64,000 nt of DNA. Source: Brevibacterium casei CIP 102111 (GTDB taxonomy: Bacteria; Actinomycetota; Actinomycetes; Actinomycetales; Brevibacteriaceae). A model generated the notes under the pieces. It was not told the DNA's origin and did no database searches. It saw only the letters and a program-made list of their open reading frames with translations. The DNA lies in assembly GCF_900169275.1 (NCBI RefSeq), contig NZ_FXZC01000007.1, positions 1 to 64,000 of the forward strand, written 5' to 3'. The position numbers and the translations under genes are program-made. This document shows positions 14,305 through 23,500 of the stretch, in pieces; positions within the stretch are counted from its first letter, which is position 1; each line of letters begins with the position of its first letter.

Positions 14305-15300
14305 TCAGTCGGTGAGGAGCGTGTCGAGCAGCTTGCGGACACGGGATTCGATGTCGTCGCGGATGGCCGCGACGCCCTCGGGCGAGGCGAGGGCCGGGTC
14401 TCCCACGGCCCAGTCCTCGTAGCGGACTCCGGGGATGACCGGGCACACATCGCCGCATCCCATGGTCACGACCACGTCGGCGGCGCGCACGGCGTCGTCG
14501 GTGAGCGGCTTCGGGAAGCGCTGAGATGCGTCGTCTCCCTCTATCTCCGCGAGCAGGGACCTGACGTGCGGGTGCACGTCCGCGGCCGGGGTAGATCCGG
14601 CCGAGCGGGCGATCACCCGTCCGCCGGAGAGCCGGCTGACCAGGGCGGCGGCGAGCTGGGAGCGGCCGGCGTTCGCGACGCAGACGAACAGCACCTGGGG
14701 TGCGGCGCTCTCGCGGTCTCGGGTGAGGTCGGCCAGGCGCTGCCTCGCGAACCGTTCGGTCAGCGGCACGATGTAGCGGGTGATCTTCGCGCTGCGGGCC
14801 AGTGCGGCGTAGGACTCCCGCACGATGCCAGTCACGGTCTCGGGCGGCAGGGCCGGGGTCGCGGCCGCGAGGTCCGCGGCGAGATGGGCGATCTGCGCGT
14901 CCGTGTCCGCAGGGTCCTCGTCAGGCAGTGCCTCGGGCGCTGCCTCGGCGATGGCCGCCGGCGCGAAGGCGTCCAGCAGTGCGGTCACCGCCGAACGGCG
15001 TGCCGGGTTGATGCGGTACCAGACCCAGGTGCCGCGGCGTTCGGCGTCCAACAGGCCCACGTTCTTGAGGACCTTCAGGTGGTGGGAGACCGTGGGCTGG
15101 GAGACCTCGGCGAGCTCGGCGAGGTCGCACACGCAGGACTCTCCGCGCGGGTCTGCCGCGATCGCCGAGAGCATCCGCAGCCGGAAGGGGTCGCCCAGCG
15201 CCTTCAACGCGCTCGCGACCGTGGCCGCGACCTCAGTGCTGATCGCGTGCGACGCTGTCGGCGCGCACGGCTCGGGCAGCAGGATGTCCTCGCTCATCAT
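14305..15300 (-). CDS. ArsR repressor - ArsC arsenate reductase fusion
   Basis: This 331-residue fusion has an N-terminal ArsR winged helix (about 20-110) with the arsenite-binding pair C56-V-C58 in ESCVCDL and recognition helix VSQPTVSHHLKVL. A helical linker (about 130-195) follows, similar to the helical domain seen ahead of some actinobacterial arsenate reductases. The C-terminal reductase (about 202-331) has the loop CVANAGRS (C207, R213) and later cysteines in MGCGDVCP. The ATG at 15,300 overlaps the acr3 stop, and a second ATG follows at once. One polypeptide would sense arsenite and make it. Confidence 0.92.
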   Translation of the reverse strand: MMSEDILLPEPCAPTASHAISTEVAATVASALKALGDPFRLRMLSAIAADPRGESCVCDLAELAEVSQPTVSHHLKVLKNVGLLDAERRGTWVWYRINPARRSAVTALLDAFAPAAIAEAAPEALPDEDPADTDAQIAHLAADLAAATPALPPETVTGIVRESYAALARSAKITRYIVPLTERFARQRLADLTRDRESAAPQVLFVCVANAGRSQLAAALVSRLSGGRVIARSAGSTPAADVHPHVRSLLAEIEGDDASQRFPKPLTDDAVRAADVVVTMGCGDVCPVIPGVRYEDWAVGDPALASPEGVAAIRDDIESRVRKLLDTLLTD

Positions 15301-16403
15301 GTCCTCGATTCAGTGATGGTTTCAGCGGCGTACGGGTCTGTGCGGAACCATGCGCGGGCGGCCCAGAGCGAGACGTAGACGAGCCCCACCAGGACAGGGA
15401 CCTCGATGAGGGGCCCGACGACGCCTGCCAGCGCCTGGCCGGACGCCGCCCCGAAGGTGCCGATCGCGACGGCGATCGCGAGCTCGAAGTTGTTGCCCGC
15501 CGCGGTGAAGGCCAGGGTCGTCGACCGCGCGTAGCCGAGGCCGATGCCCTTGCCGAGCAGGAGCCCGACGAACCACATCAGGCCGAAGTACACCAGCAGC
15601 GGCAGCGCGATCCGTGCGACGTCCAGCGGCTTGCCCAGCACCGCGTCTCCCTGCAGGGCGAACAGCAGCACGATGGTGAAAAGCAGGCCGTAGAGGGCCC
15701 AGGGACCGACCTTCGGGATGAACTTCTCCTCGTACCAATCCCGTCCGCGCCGCTTCTCGCCGATCCATCGCGAGGCGAAGCCCGCGACGAGCGGCACGCC
15801 GAGGAACACCAGCACGTTCAGCGCGATCTGCCAGACCGAGACCTCCAGCCCCTGAGCATCCAGGCCCAGCCAGCCGGGCAGCACCGTCAGGTAGAACCAG
15901 CCGAGCACGGAGAACATCACGACCTGGAACACCGAGTTGATCGCCACGAGCACCGCGGTCGCCTCGCGGTCGCCGCAGGCGAGGTCGTTCCAGATCACGA
16001 CCATGGCGATGCAGCGCGCGAGGCCCACGATGATGAGGCCGGTGCGGTACTCGGGCAGGTCTGGCAGGAAGATCCACGCGAGGGCGAACATCACGGCGGG
16101 GCCGACCAGCCAGTTCAGCACAAGCGAGGAGGCCAGCAGCTTCTTGTCGCCGGTGACGGCGGCGACCTTGTCGTAGCGGACCTTCGCGAGCACCGGGTAC
16201 ATCATCACCAGCAGCCCGAGCCCGATCGGGACCGAGATCCCGCCGACCTCCAGATGGCTCAGCAGGTCTGACAGTGCAGGGAGGAATCGGCCTAGAAGGA
16301 GTCCCGCGACCATGGCGAGGCCGATCCACAGCGGCAGCCACTTGTCGAGCGTGGAGAGCCGTTTCGGCGCGATGCGGGCAGTAGCAGTGGATGCGGCGGT
16401 CAT
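15297..16403 (-). CDS. acr3: ACR3-family arsenite efflux permease
   Basis: This 368-residue transporter has ten predicted helices. The essential cysteine lies in VGLARCIAMVVIWNDLACGD and the conserved glutamate in AAGNNFELAIAVAI, both hallmarks of ACR3 arsenite exporters. It expels arsenite produced by the two ArsC proteins downstream. The start at 16,403 (MTAASTAT) overlaps the trxA stop by 4 bp, and the 3' end overlaps the next gene, so the operon is tightly coupled. Confidence 0.95.
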   Translation of the reverse strand: MTAASTATARIAPKRLSTLDKWLPLWIGLAMVAGLLLGRFLPALSDLLSHLEVGGISVPIGLGLLVMMYPVLAKVRYDKVAAVTGDKKLLASSLVLNWLVGPAVMFALAWIFLPDLPEYRTGLIIVGLARCIAMVVIWNDLACGDREATAVLVAINSVFQVVMFSVLGWFYLTVLPGWLGLDAQGLEVSVWQIALNVLVFLGVPLVAGFASRWIGEKRRGRDWYEEKFIPKVGPWALYGLLFTIVLLFALQGDAVLGKPLDVARIALPLLVYFGLMWFVGLLLGKGIGLGYARSTTLAFTAAGNNFELAIAVAIGTFGAASGQALAGVVGPLIEVPVLVGLVYVSLWAARAWFRTDPYAAETITESRT

Positions 16404-16726
16404 GCGAGCAGCTCCTCGAGCTTCGCGGCGATGGCAGGCTTCGGATGCGCGCCGATCAGCACATCGACCCGTTCTCCGCCCTTGTAGAAGGCGAGGGTCG
16501 GGATGGATGTCACCCCGGCTGCTGTCACGGTCTCCGGGTTCTGGTCGGCGTCCACCTTGACGATCCGGGCACGACCGTCGTACTCCTCGGCGAGCTGGTC
16601 CAGGATCGGAGCGATCGCCTTGCACGGCCCGCACCAGGTGGCCCAGATGTCGACGATGACAGGTAGTTCCGACTCAGTCACCTCGGCTTGGAAAGTGGAG
16701 TCGGTGACGTGGGCAATGGTGCTCAT
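16400..16726 (-). CDS. trxA: Thioredoxin of the arsenic operon
   Basis: This 108-residue cytosolic thioredoxin has the redox motif WCGPC (C32, C35) and the conserved cis-proline region [13 protein letters not shown]. Coupled with trxB upstream and the arsC genes downstream, it most likely supplies electrons to the arsenate reductases. It overlaps trxB by 4 bp at its start and acr3 by 4 bp at its end. Confidence 0.95.
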   Translation of the reverse strand: MSTIAHVTDSTFQAEVTESELPVIVDIWATWCGPCKAIAPILDQLAEEYDGRARIVKVDADQNPETVTAAGVTSIPTLAFYKGGERVDVLIGAHPKPAIAAKLEELLA

Positions 16727-17697
16727 GCGGAGACCTCCAGGACGGGCTCCGCGTGGGTAGCAGGAGCAAGATTCGACAGGTAGTGCTGGGCGTCCTGCGC
16801 GGCGGCGCAGCCGGTGCCGGCGGCGGTGATCGCCTGCCGGTACGTGTGATCCACCAGATCGCCGGCCGCGAAGACGCCCGGCAGGCTAGTCCGCGTCGAC
16901 GGGTGGGCCACCTGTACATAGCCGTCGGAATCGATGCCGACCTGACCGGCCACGAGTTCGGAGCGCGGATCGTGCCCGATCGCGACGAATACCCCGGTGA
17001 CGTCGAGAGCGCGCTCGGCCCCGCTGGTGGTGTCGCGCAGCCGCAACCCGGTCACTCGCTCGTCGCCGAGGATCTCGGCGACCTCGCTGTTCCATGCCAC
17101 CTCGACCTTCGGGTGCTCCATGACGCGCTGGGCCATGATCTTCGACGCCCGGAACTCGTCACGCCGGTGGACCACGGTCACCTTCGAAGCGAACCGGGCG
17201 AGGAACAAGGCCTCCTCCATCGCGGAGTCTCCGCCGCCGACCACAGCGATCTGCTGATCTCGGAAGAAGAAGCCGTCGCAGGTGGCGCACCAGGAGACGC
17301 CGTGCCCGGACAAACGATCCTCCTCGGGGAGGCCGAGCTTCCGGTAGGCCGAGCCCATCGTCAGGATCACCGCGCGGGCTCGATACGTCACGCCATTCCC
17401 GGTCTCGACCATCTTCACGCCGTCGTCGAGGCTGAGGCGGATCGCATCGTCATAGACGATCTCGGCACCGAAGCGCTCGGCCTGCGCACGCATCGCCTCC
17501 ATCAGCTCCGGTCCCTGGACGCCGTCCACGAAGCCGGGGAAGTTCTCCACCTCGGTCGTCGTCATCAGCGCGCCGCCGGCCGTGACCGAACCGGCGATCA
17601 ACACTGGGGCGAGGCCTGCTCGCGCCGCGTAGACCGCGGCAGTGTATCCGGCAGGGCCCGATCCGACGATGACCAACTCAGTATCTTGATTCGACAT
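16723..17697 (-). CDS. trxB: Thioredoxin reductase of the arsenic operon
   Basis: This 324-residue flavoenzyme transfers electrons from NADPH to thioredoxin. It shows the FAD motif [18 protein letters not shown], the active disulfide CATC (C137, C140), the NADPH motif [14 protein letters not shown], and the C-terminal FAD segment [15 protein letters not shown]. First gene of the arsenic operon. No Shine-Dalgarno sequence precedes the ATG at 17,697, and promoter elements lie within 40 bp, so a leaderless or very short-leader mRNA is likely. A perfect 12-bp inverted repeat overlaps the start codon. Confidence 0.95.
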   Translation of the reverse strand: MSNQDTELVIVGSGPAGYTAAVYAARAGLAPVLIAGSVTAGGALMTTTEVENFPGFVDGVQGPELMEAMRAQAERFGAEIVYDDAIRLSLDDGVKMVETGNGVTYRARAVILTMGSAYRKLGLPEEDRLSGHGVSWCATCDGFFFRDQQIAVVGGGDSAMEEALFLARFASKVTVVHRRDEFRASKIMAQRVMEHPKVEVAWNSEVAEILGDERVTGLRLRDTTSGAERALDVTGVFVAIGHDPRSELVAGQVGIDSDGYVQVAHPSTRTSLPGVFAAGDLVDHTYRQAITAAGTGCAAAQDAQHYLSNLAPATHAEPVLEVSA

Positions 17698-17736
17698 GTT
17701 TCTATATTGAAGGATGTCGAATCAATGGGTCAAGCT
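17686..17736 (-). promoter_or_regulatory. Promoter and inverted repeat at the start of the arsenic operon
   Basis: TTGATTCGACAT (17,686-17,697) and its exact complement ATGTCGAATCAA (17,714-17,725) are separated by 16 bp. One arm includes the trxB start codon. On the minus strand a -35-like TTGACC (17,731-17,736) and AT-rich -10 candidates (TCAATA/AATATA) lie across and between the arms. This is where an ArsR-type repressor, here the ArsR-ArsC fusion, would be expected to bind. Confidence 0.6.
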
Positions 17737-17924
17737 GGCACATGAGGGTTCACTCGATGTTCACCTTGGATGTCGCCGCACCACGCACCCGCCAGGGTTG
17801 GAGCGGCCGCATGGCGGCGTGCATTGGATGCGCCTACGCCCTCAAATCCGGATGACGCACCGCGTTCCTGCACCAGGTGGCCGCATGGCGCAGCCCACGC
17901 ACAGATCGGACCTTTCCCTTGAAC
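17737..17924. other. Non-coding stretch upstream of the arsenic operon
   Basis: About 190 bp lie between the arsenic promoter region and terminus copy C. The open frame running through it is not supported by any family resemblance and seems to be a remnant of the gene whose tail is in copy C. Confidence 0.35.
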
Positions 17925-18301
17925 TCAGTGGAGCGAGGGGAGTGGGCCAATGTCCGGACCGCGCCGCCTCTGACGCGGGAGCGGACGACGTCCATCGCCA
18001 AGGTCTTCACGGACCACTAGCTCGAACAGGACGCCAAAAGAAGAAGCAAGGGTGACCGGGAGTGCGTCATAGGTGACGCAGTGCCCATCCTCGATGGCGG
18101 AGGAGTCCTGTGCGCACGGTCGCGGATGCCCGGTTATACATTCGACCGCGCCGTTGGCATGTTGAAGTCTTGAGGCCGTACTCTGGTGTGTAGGCAACGC
18201 ACGTCGTCCGTACGTCACTTCGTAGTGAAGTAGCCTCTGACCAGCGGATACGTCACCTTTGGAGACCCCCAGTCTTTCAATGTATCTATCGTGGGAAGTT
18301 G
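17925..18301 (+). repeat. Integrative-element terminus, copy C, at the island/chromosome junction
   Basis: This is the third copy of the terminus. A decayed frame reads IAKVFTDH, a stop, then LEQDAKRRSKG, corresponding to IFADHLLECDGKRK in copy A. It shares long blocks with copy B, including the identical 25 bp at 18,275-18,299. It ends exactly where the mutM tail (Gly-Tyr-Phe-Asp-Arg) begins at 18,302. Beyond that lies the chromosomal smc region, so this is the right boundary of the island. Confidence 0.75.
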
Positions 18302-18445
18302 GGATACTTCGATCGGGCGCTGCTCGTCTACGGTCGCGGCGGCCAGGAGTGCGTGCGCTGCGGCGGCGAGATCGTCAAGCTCACCGTCGGCGGACGCGGC
18401 ACCCACTTCTGCCCGCAGTGCCAGAAGGCGCCGCGGTACCGGTGA
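18302..18445 (+). pseudogene. Chromosomal mutM 3' end left behind by island integration
   Basis: Forty-seven codons plus a stop encode [15 protein letters not shown], then zinc-finger cysteines in CVRCGGEI and FCPQCQ. This is the C-terminus of MutM, differing from the island copies. In actinobacteria mutM commonly lies next to smc, which starts 2.1 kb to the right after a divergent transporter gene. The frame is open into the island but has no start or catalytic domain. The matching 5' part is expected left of this window. Confidence 0.8.
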
Positions 18446-18479
18446 GCTGACGTGCGCTCACCTCACGGCCGGGGTCGTC

Positions 18480-20414
18480 TCACGTCCGACGACCGTCCGC
18501 CTCGGCGTCGGGATCATCGGGCTCGTGCCCGATCGGCGGGGGAGCGTCCCCGCCCTTCCCGACCCCGGTCCGGGCCCGGCCGGCCCCCACACGGTCCGAA
18601 CCGTCTGAGCCGTCCGGCCCGTCCCCGTCGGTCGGGACCTGACTGAGCTCCGAGGTCGCCAGACCGAAGGCCTGACCGTCGTACTCGTTGACGCCGGTGG
18701 CCACGGACTGGTCGAGCAGGTGGGTCGCGAGCTCCCGTTGGATGACCAGCGGATCCTGGCAGAGGTCCTTCCACAGCGCGACGCAGAGGAGGAGCATGAC
18801 GATGACGAACGGCAGCGCGGAGACGATCGTGATGTTCTTCAGCCCGTTGAGCGCCTCGGCGGGGTCACTGCCCCCGGCGAGAAGCATGACGGCGGCCACC
18901 GCACCGGTCGCGACACCCCAGAAGATGACGAGCCGCCGGCCCGGTTCGAGGGCACCGTTGGCCGAGAGCGTGCCCATGACGATCGACGCGGAGTCGGCAC
19001 CGGTGACGAAGAAGATCGCGATGAGGATGACGGTGACGATCATGAGGATGATCGCGATGAGATTGGGCAGGGGAAGCGCGCCGAGGAGGTCGAAGAGGAT
19101 CGTGTCCATCTTGATGTCCGGTTCACCGTCGACGATGCTTGCGAGCGCCCTGACCGTGCCCTCACCGCGTTCCGCGCGCTCCTGGATGCCGATGGCGCCG
19201 CCGCCGAAGATCGCGAACCAGATCGTCGAGACGACCGAGGGGACGATGAGGACGCCGGTGACGAACTGGCGCACCGTCCGACCGCGGGAGATACGGGCGA
19301 TGAAGAGGCCGACGAAGGGCGACCACGAGATCCACCATGCCCAATAGAAGACCGTCCACGACGAGAGCCATTCGTTGACGCCGACTCCGTTCGCTGCCGT
19401 CCGTGAGGCCATCTGCGGCAGATCCTCGATGAACGACCCGACGGCGGAGGGGACGACGTTGAGGATGAACAGGGTCGGCCCGCCGATGAAGACGATGAGG
19501 GCGACGATGACGGCGAGGACCATGTTGATGTTCGACAGCCACTGGATGCCCTTCTCCACCCCGGAGACCGCCGAGGCGACGAACGCCGCGGTGAGGATCG
19601 CGATGATGACGACGAGGATGGGGGAGGAGACGTCGGAGAGGATGCCCGCGGTCTCGATGCCGCCGCCGATCTGGATCGCGCCGAGCCCGAGCGAGCACGC
19701 TGAACCGAAGAGGGTGGCGAGGATCGCGAGGATGTTGATGAACTTCCCGCCGATGCCGTTGACGACGCGCTCGCCGAAGAGCGAGGTGAACATCGAGGAG
19801 AAGAGCTGCGAGCGCCCGAGCCGGAACGACCCGTAGGCGACGCCGAGGCCGACGATCGCGTACATCGCCCACGGGTAGAGCGTCCAGTGGAAGAGCGTCG
19901 TGCCCATGGCTGTGCCCATCGCCTCGGCGGTCGAACCGTCGACGGTCGCCGGTGGGGGAGACATGTAGAAGAAGAGGGGCTCGCCCACACCGGAGAAGAC
20001 GAGACCGATGCCCATGCCGGTGGCGAACATCATCGCGATCCACGAGGAGGTCCGGAACTCCGGGGTCTCGCCGTCCTTGCCGAGCGGGATCCGGCCGAAG
20101 CGGCTGACGGCGACGACGATGACGAAGATCGTGAACACGGTGGCGGCGATGACGAAGAGCCACCCGAAGTTGTCCATCACCCCGGTCAGCGCGGCACCGG
20201 CGACGACGCCGAGGCTCTCAGGAGAGATGAACCCCCAGACGACGAAGGCGACGGCGATGAAGCCGGCGGTGAAGAAGACGGTCTTGTCGAGTCCGATCCG
20301 GCGCAGATAGCGCTTCTTCGTCGGCGGGTTCTGCAGATGGGTGATGAGTTCGCGGGTCCTGTCGAAGCCGTTCGTCGCTGAGGTGGTCGTGGACTCGTCG
20401 GGGGAATCGCTCAT
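18480..20414 (-). CDS. BCCT-family betaine/carnitine/choline transporter
   Basis: This 644-residue secondary transporter brings in trimethylammonium compounds such as glycine betaine for osmoprotection. About twelve helices are evident, with the family signature WTVFYWAWWISWSPFVGLFIAR followed by RTVRQFV and the earlier glycine-rich segment FATGMGIGLVFSGVGEPLFF. The start at 20,414 (MSDSPDEST) is preferred. A longer frame reaches into the smc start and is unlikely. The C-terminal tail of about 75 residues is polar and rich in Gly, Asp and Pro, where such tails in relatives sense osmotic stress. It lies between the mutM remnant and smc. Confidence 0.92.
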   Translation of the reverse strand: MSDSPDESTTTSATNGFDRTRELITHLQNPPTKKRYLRRIGLDKTVFFTAGFIAVAFVVWGFISPESLGVVAGAALTGVMDNFGWLFVIAATVFTIFVIVVAVSRFGRIPLGKDGETPEFRTSSWIAMMFATGMGIGLVFSGVGEPLFFYMSPPPATVDGSTAEAMGTAMGTTLFHWTLYPWAMYAIVGLGVAYGSFRLGRSQLFSSMFTSLFGERVVNGIGGKFINILAILATLFGSACSLGLGAIQIGGGIETAGILSDVSSPILVVIIAILTAAFVASAVSGVEKGIQWLSNINMVLAVIVALIVFIGGPTLFILNVVPSAVGSFIEDLPQMASRTAANGVGVNEWLSSWTVFYWAWWISWSPFVGLFIARISRGRTVRQFVTGVLIVPSVVSTIWFAIFGGGAIGIQERAERGEGTVRALASIVDGEPDIKMDTILFDLLGALPLPNLIAIILMIVTVILIAIFFVTGADSASIVMGTLSANGALEPGRRLVIFWGVATGAVAAVMLLAGGSDPAEALNGLKNITIVSALPFVIVMLLLCVALWKDLCQDPLVIQRELATHLLDQSVATGVNEYDGQAFGLATSELSQVPTDGDGPDGSDGSDRVGAGRARTGVGKGGDAPPPIGHEPDDPDAEADGRRT

Positions 20415-20591
20415 GGGTTCGGTTGCCGCGACTGCGCCTCTGTGCGGCGATCCTTCCTTGGTCTCGACGGCGGTGGAGCTTATGCAGGCGGCACCGGATA
20501 GGCGACGTGAGAGGCAGACTACCAAAATGTGTGACGTGGGCAACAGGGTGAGCGGGGCGATGCCCGCAATCCCGCTATGCTTAAGGGCACG

Positions 20592-23500
20592 ATGCATCTC
20601 AAAAGCCTGACCCTGCGCGGATTCAAATCCTTCGCCTCGGCCACGACCCTGAAGTTCGAGCCGGGCATCACCTGCGTCGTCGGACCCAACGGATCAGGCA
20701 AGTCCAACGTCGTCGACGCGCTGTCCTGGGTGATGGGCGAACAAGGCGCGAAGAACCTGCGCGGCGGGAAGATGGACGACGTCATCTTCGCCGGCACCTC
20801 GAAGCGCCAGGCCCTCGGCCGCGCCGAGGTGACCCTGACCATCGACAACTCCGACGGAGCCATCCCCGTCGACTACACCGAGGTGACGATCTCCCGCACC
20901 CTCTTCCGCACCGGTGGCAGTGAATACGCCGTCAACGGGGCACCCGCCCGCCTCCTCGACATCCAGGAGCTCCTCAACGACTCCGGCCTCGGCAAGGAGA
21001 TGCACGTCATCGTCGGCCAGGGCCGCCTCGACGCGATCCTCCATGCCGACCCCATCGAGCGCCGCAGCTTCATCGAGGAGGCCGCCGGCGTCCTCAAGCA
21101 CCGCCGCCGCAAGGACAAGGCCGTCCGCAAGCTCACCGGCCTGCAGACGAACCTCGACCGCCTCGGCGATCTGCGCACCGAACTCAACCGGCAGCTCGGA
21201 CCGCTCGGACGCCAAGCCCAGGCCGCCGCCCGGGCCGCCACCGTCCAGGCCACCCTTCGCGATTCCACCGCCCGGCTGCTGGCCGACGATGCCGTGCGCC
21301 TCCAGGCCTCCCTCTTCGCCGCCTCCGACGGGGGTGGCGACCACACCGAGCGGATCGCCGACCTCGAAGCCCGCCGCACGCAGACGGAATCCCGGCTGAA
21401 CGAGATCGAGACCCGCCTGACCACCGTCGAGGGCGACCTCGAAGCGATGCGAACCGCGGAGTCCCGCACCCAGACCCAGGCCGTGCGCGCCAGCGGCCTG
21501 GCCAGCCGCGCCGGAGACAAGCGCGCCCACCTCCTCTCCGAGGTCACGAGCCTCGGCCGCCGGGAGGGACGCTCACCCGCCGAGCTGCGCAGCCAGGCCG
21601 ACGGCATCAGGGACGAACTCGGCGCCGCCGAGGAGGCCGTCACCGAATCGACGACCGCTCTCGAGGCCGCGAACACCCGCAAGGAGGAGCTCACCGCGGC
21701 CCTGCGGGAGGCCGAGGCCGAGGTGAAGTCCGCGCAGATCGCCATCACCGAGGCGGTGAAGAACCGCTCGACCCTCCACTCCCGCCAGGAGCAGGCACAG
21801 GCCCGCATCACCGACCTCGAATCCCGGATCGAAGCCGGGCGCACCGAGATCACGACGATCGAAGCCCGCCTCGCCGACCGCCGTGAGGCCCTCACCGTGG
21901 CCGAAGACGCGGTCGAGAACGTCGAAGAGGGCGAGAGCACCCTCGATGAGACCTACGAGACGGCGAAGGCCGCCCAGACCGCGCTCGAAGACGCACTCGC
22001 CGAGCAGAAGGCCAGGCGCGCCGACGCGAGCTCGGAGCTCGCCTCTGCCCGGGCCCGAGCGGAGGCGCTCGCCCTGGGCACCGCGCTCGAGGCCGACCTC
22101 GACGACATCGTCTCCTCCGGACTGCCCGGCGTACGGACCGCCGTGACCGAGCGGCTGACCGTGACCACCGGCTATGAGATGGCCGTGGCCGCCGCCCTGT
22201 CGACGACGGTCAGCGGCGTCATCGTCGACTCCCCGCAGGCCGCGCTCACGGTGCTCGACCACCTCGGCGAAGACACGAACGTGTCCCTGACGATCCCGAC
22301 GGGACCCCGCCCCGAACCCGACGGTGCTCCGGGGCTCGCTGAGGCGACCGCCTCGGCGGGGGGATCCGGCAAGGGTGGAGACCAAGCACCGGAGGCGACG
22401 CGCCTCGCCGACGTCGTCGGTGCCGACGATCCCGACCTCGAGGGGCTCGTCAAGTCCGCCCTCTCCTCCGTCGTCTGCACTCCGGATGCGGCCGCCGCGC
22501 TCGCCGTCGTCGACGCGCACCCGCAGCTCACCGCAGTCACCGTCCACGGCGAGGTCATCACCTCGACCAGGGTGAGCCGGACCCGCACCGCCTCGGGCAC
22601 GAGGCTCGCCTCCCAGACGGCGCTCGCCGAGACCGAGGAGACGATCGCCGGCCTCGAGGCGACCGTGGCCGGACTCGACGCGGAGATCACCGCCACCGAA
22701 GCCGAACTCGCCGAGGCGAAGCCCGTCACCGCCGCAGCGCTCGAGGCCCTCCACTCCTCGGACGCGCAGATCATGGCCGCCGCCGAGGAGGTCTCCCGCA
22801 TCGCTGGGGAGATCAGCGCCGACGAGACCCGGCTGGCCCGGGCCGCCGACAACGACGCAGAACTCCACCGCCGACTCGCCGCCTCCCGGCAGGAGGCCGA
22901 CGCCGCCGAGGCGGCACTGGCCGGAGCCGAGGACGTCGACGAGGTCGTCGACACCACCCGCCGCGACGACCTCAGCCGGCAGGTCTCCCAGACCTCTGAG
23001 GACGTCATCGAGACCCGCATCGCGCACAAGTCCGCGACCGACCGGGCGCGGTTCCTCCGCGACCGCGTCGACTCCCTGCTGCGCCAGGCCACCGCCGAGG
23101 AGGCGGCCCGCGAACAGGCCCAGCGGACGATCGCCCGCAAGACCACCGCAGCCGCCTCGGCGCAGGCGATCGCCGAAGTCGCCGAGGAGGCGGCGGCGCT
23201 GGCGACCGCCACGGTGGCCGAGCTCGGGGAGTCCATCGAGGTCCTCGTCACCGAGCGCGCGGGCCTGCGGGAGGAGAAGGGCCGCCTCGGCGAGGAGCTG
23301 AGCACGACGCGGAAGGAACTCGGCAGGCTCAAGGACGCCGCCGCCGAAGCCGAACTCGCGAAGGAGAGGTACAGGCTCAAGCTCGAGGAGATCGAGCACC
23401 GCGCCGAACAGGAGACGGGGCTCTCGATCGAGCGCCTCATCGAGGCCTACGGCCCCGACACCCCCGTTCCCGGGTTCGAAGACGGCGAGGAGGAGCGGCC

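Noticed and set aside
17714-18055. Plus-strand open frame before the island boundary as a gene
   Set aside because: The terminus homology follows a different frame, interrupted by a stop after IAKVFTDH. This open frame is incidental.
20415-20597. N-terminal extension of the BCCT transporter towards smc
   Set aside because: It would overlap the smc start and has no family resemblance. The later ATG at 20,414 gives a normal transporter.
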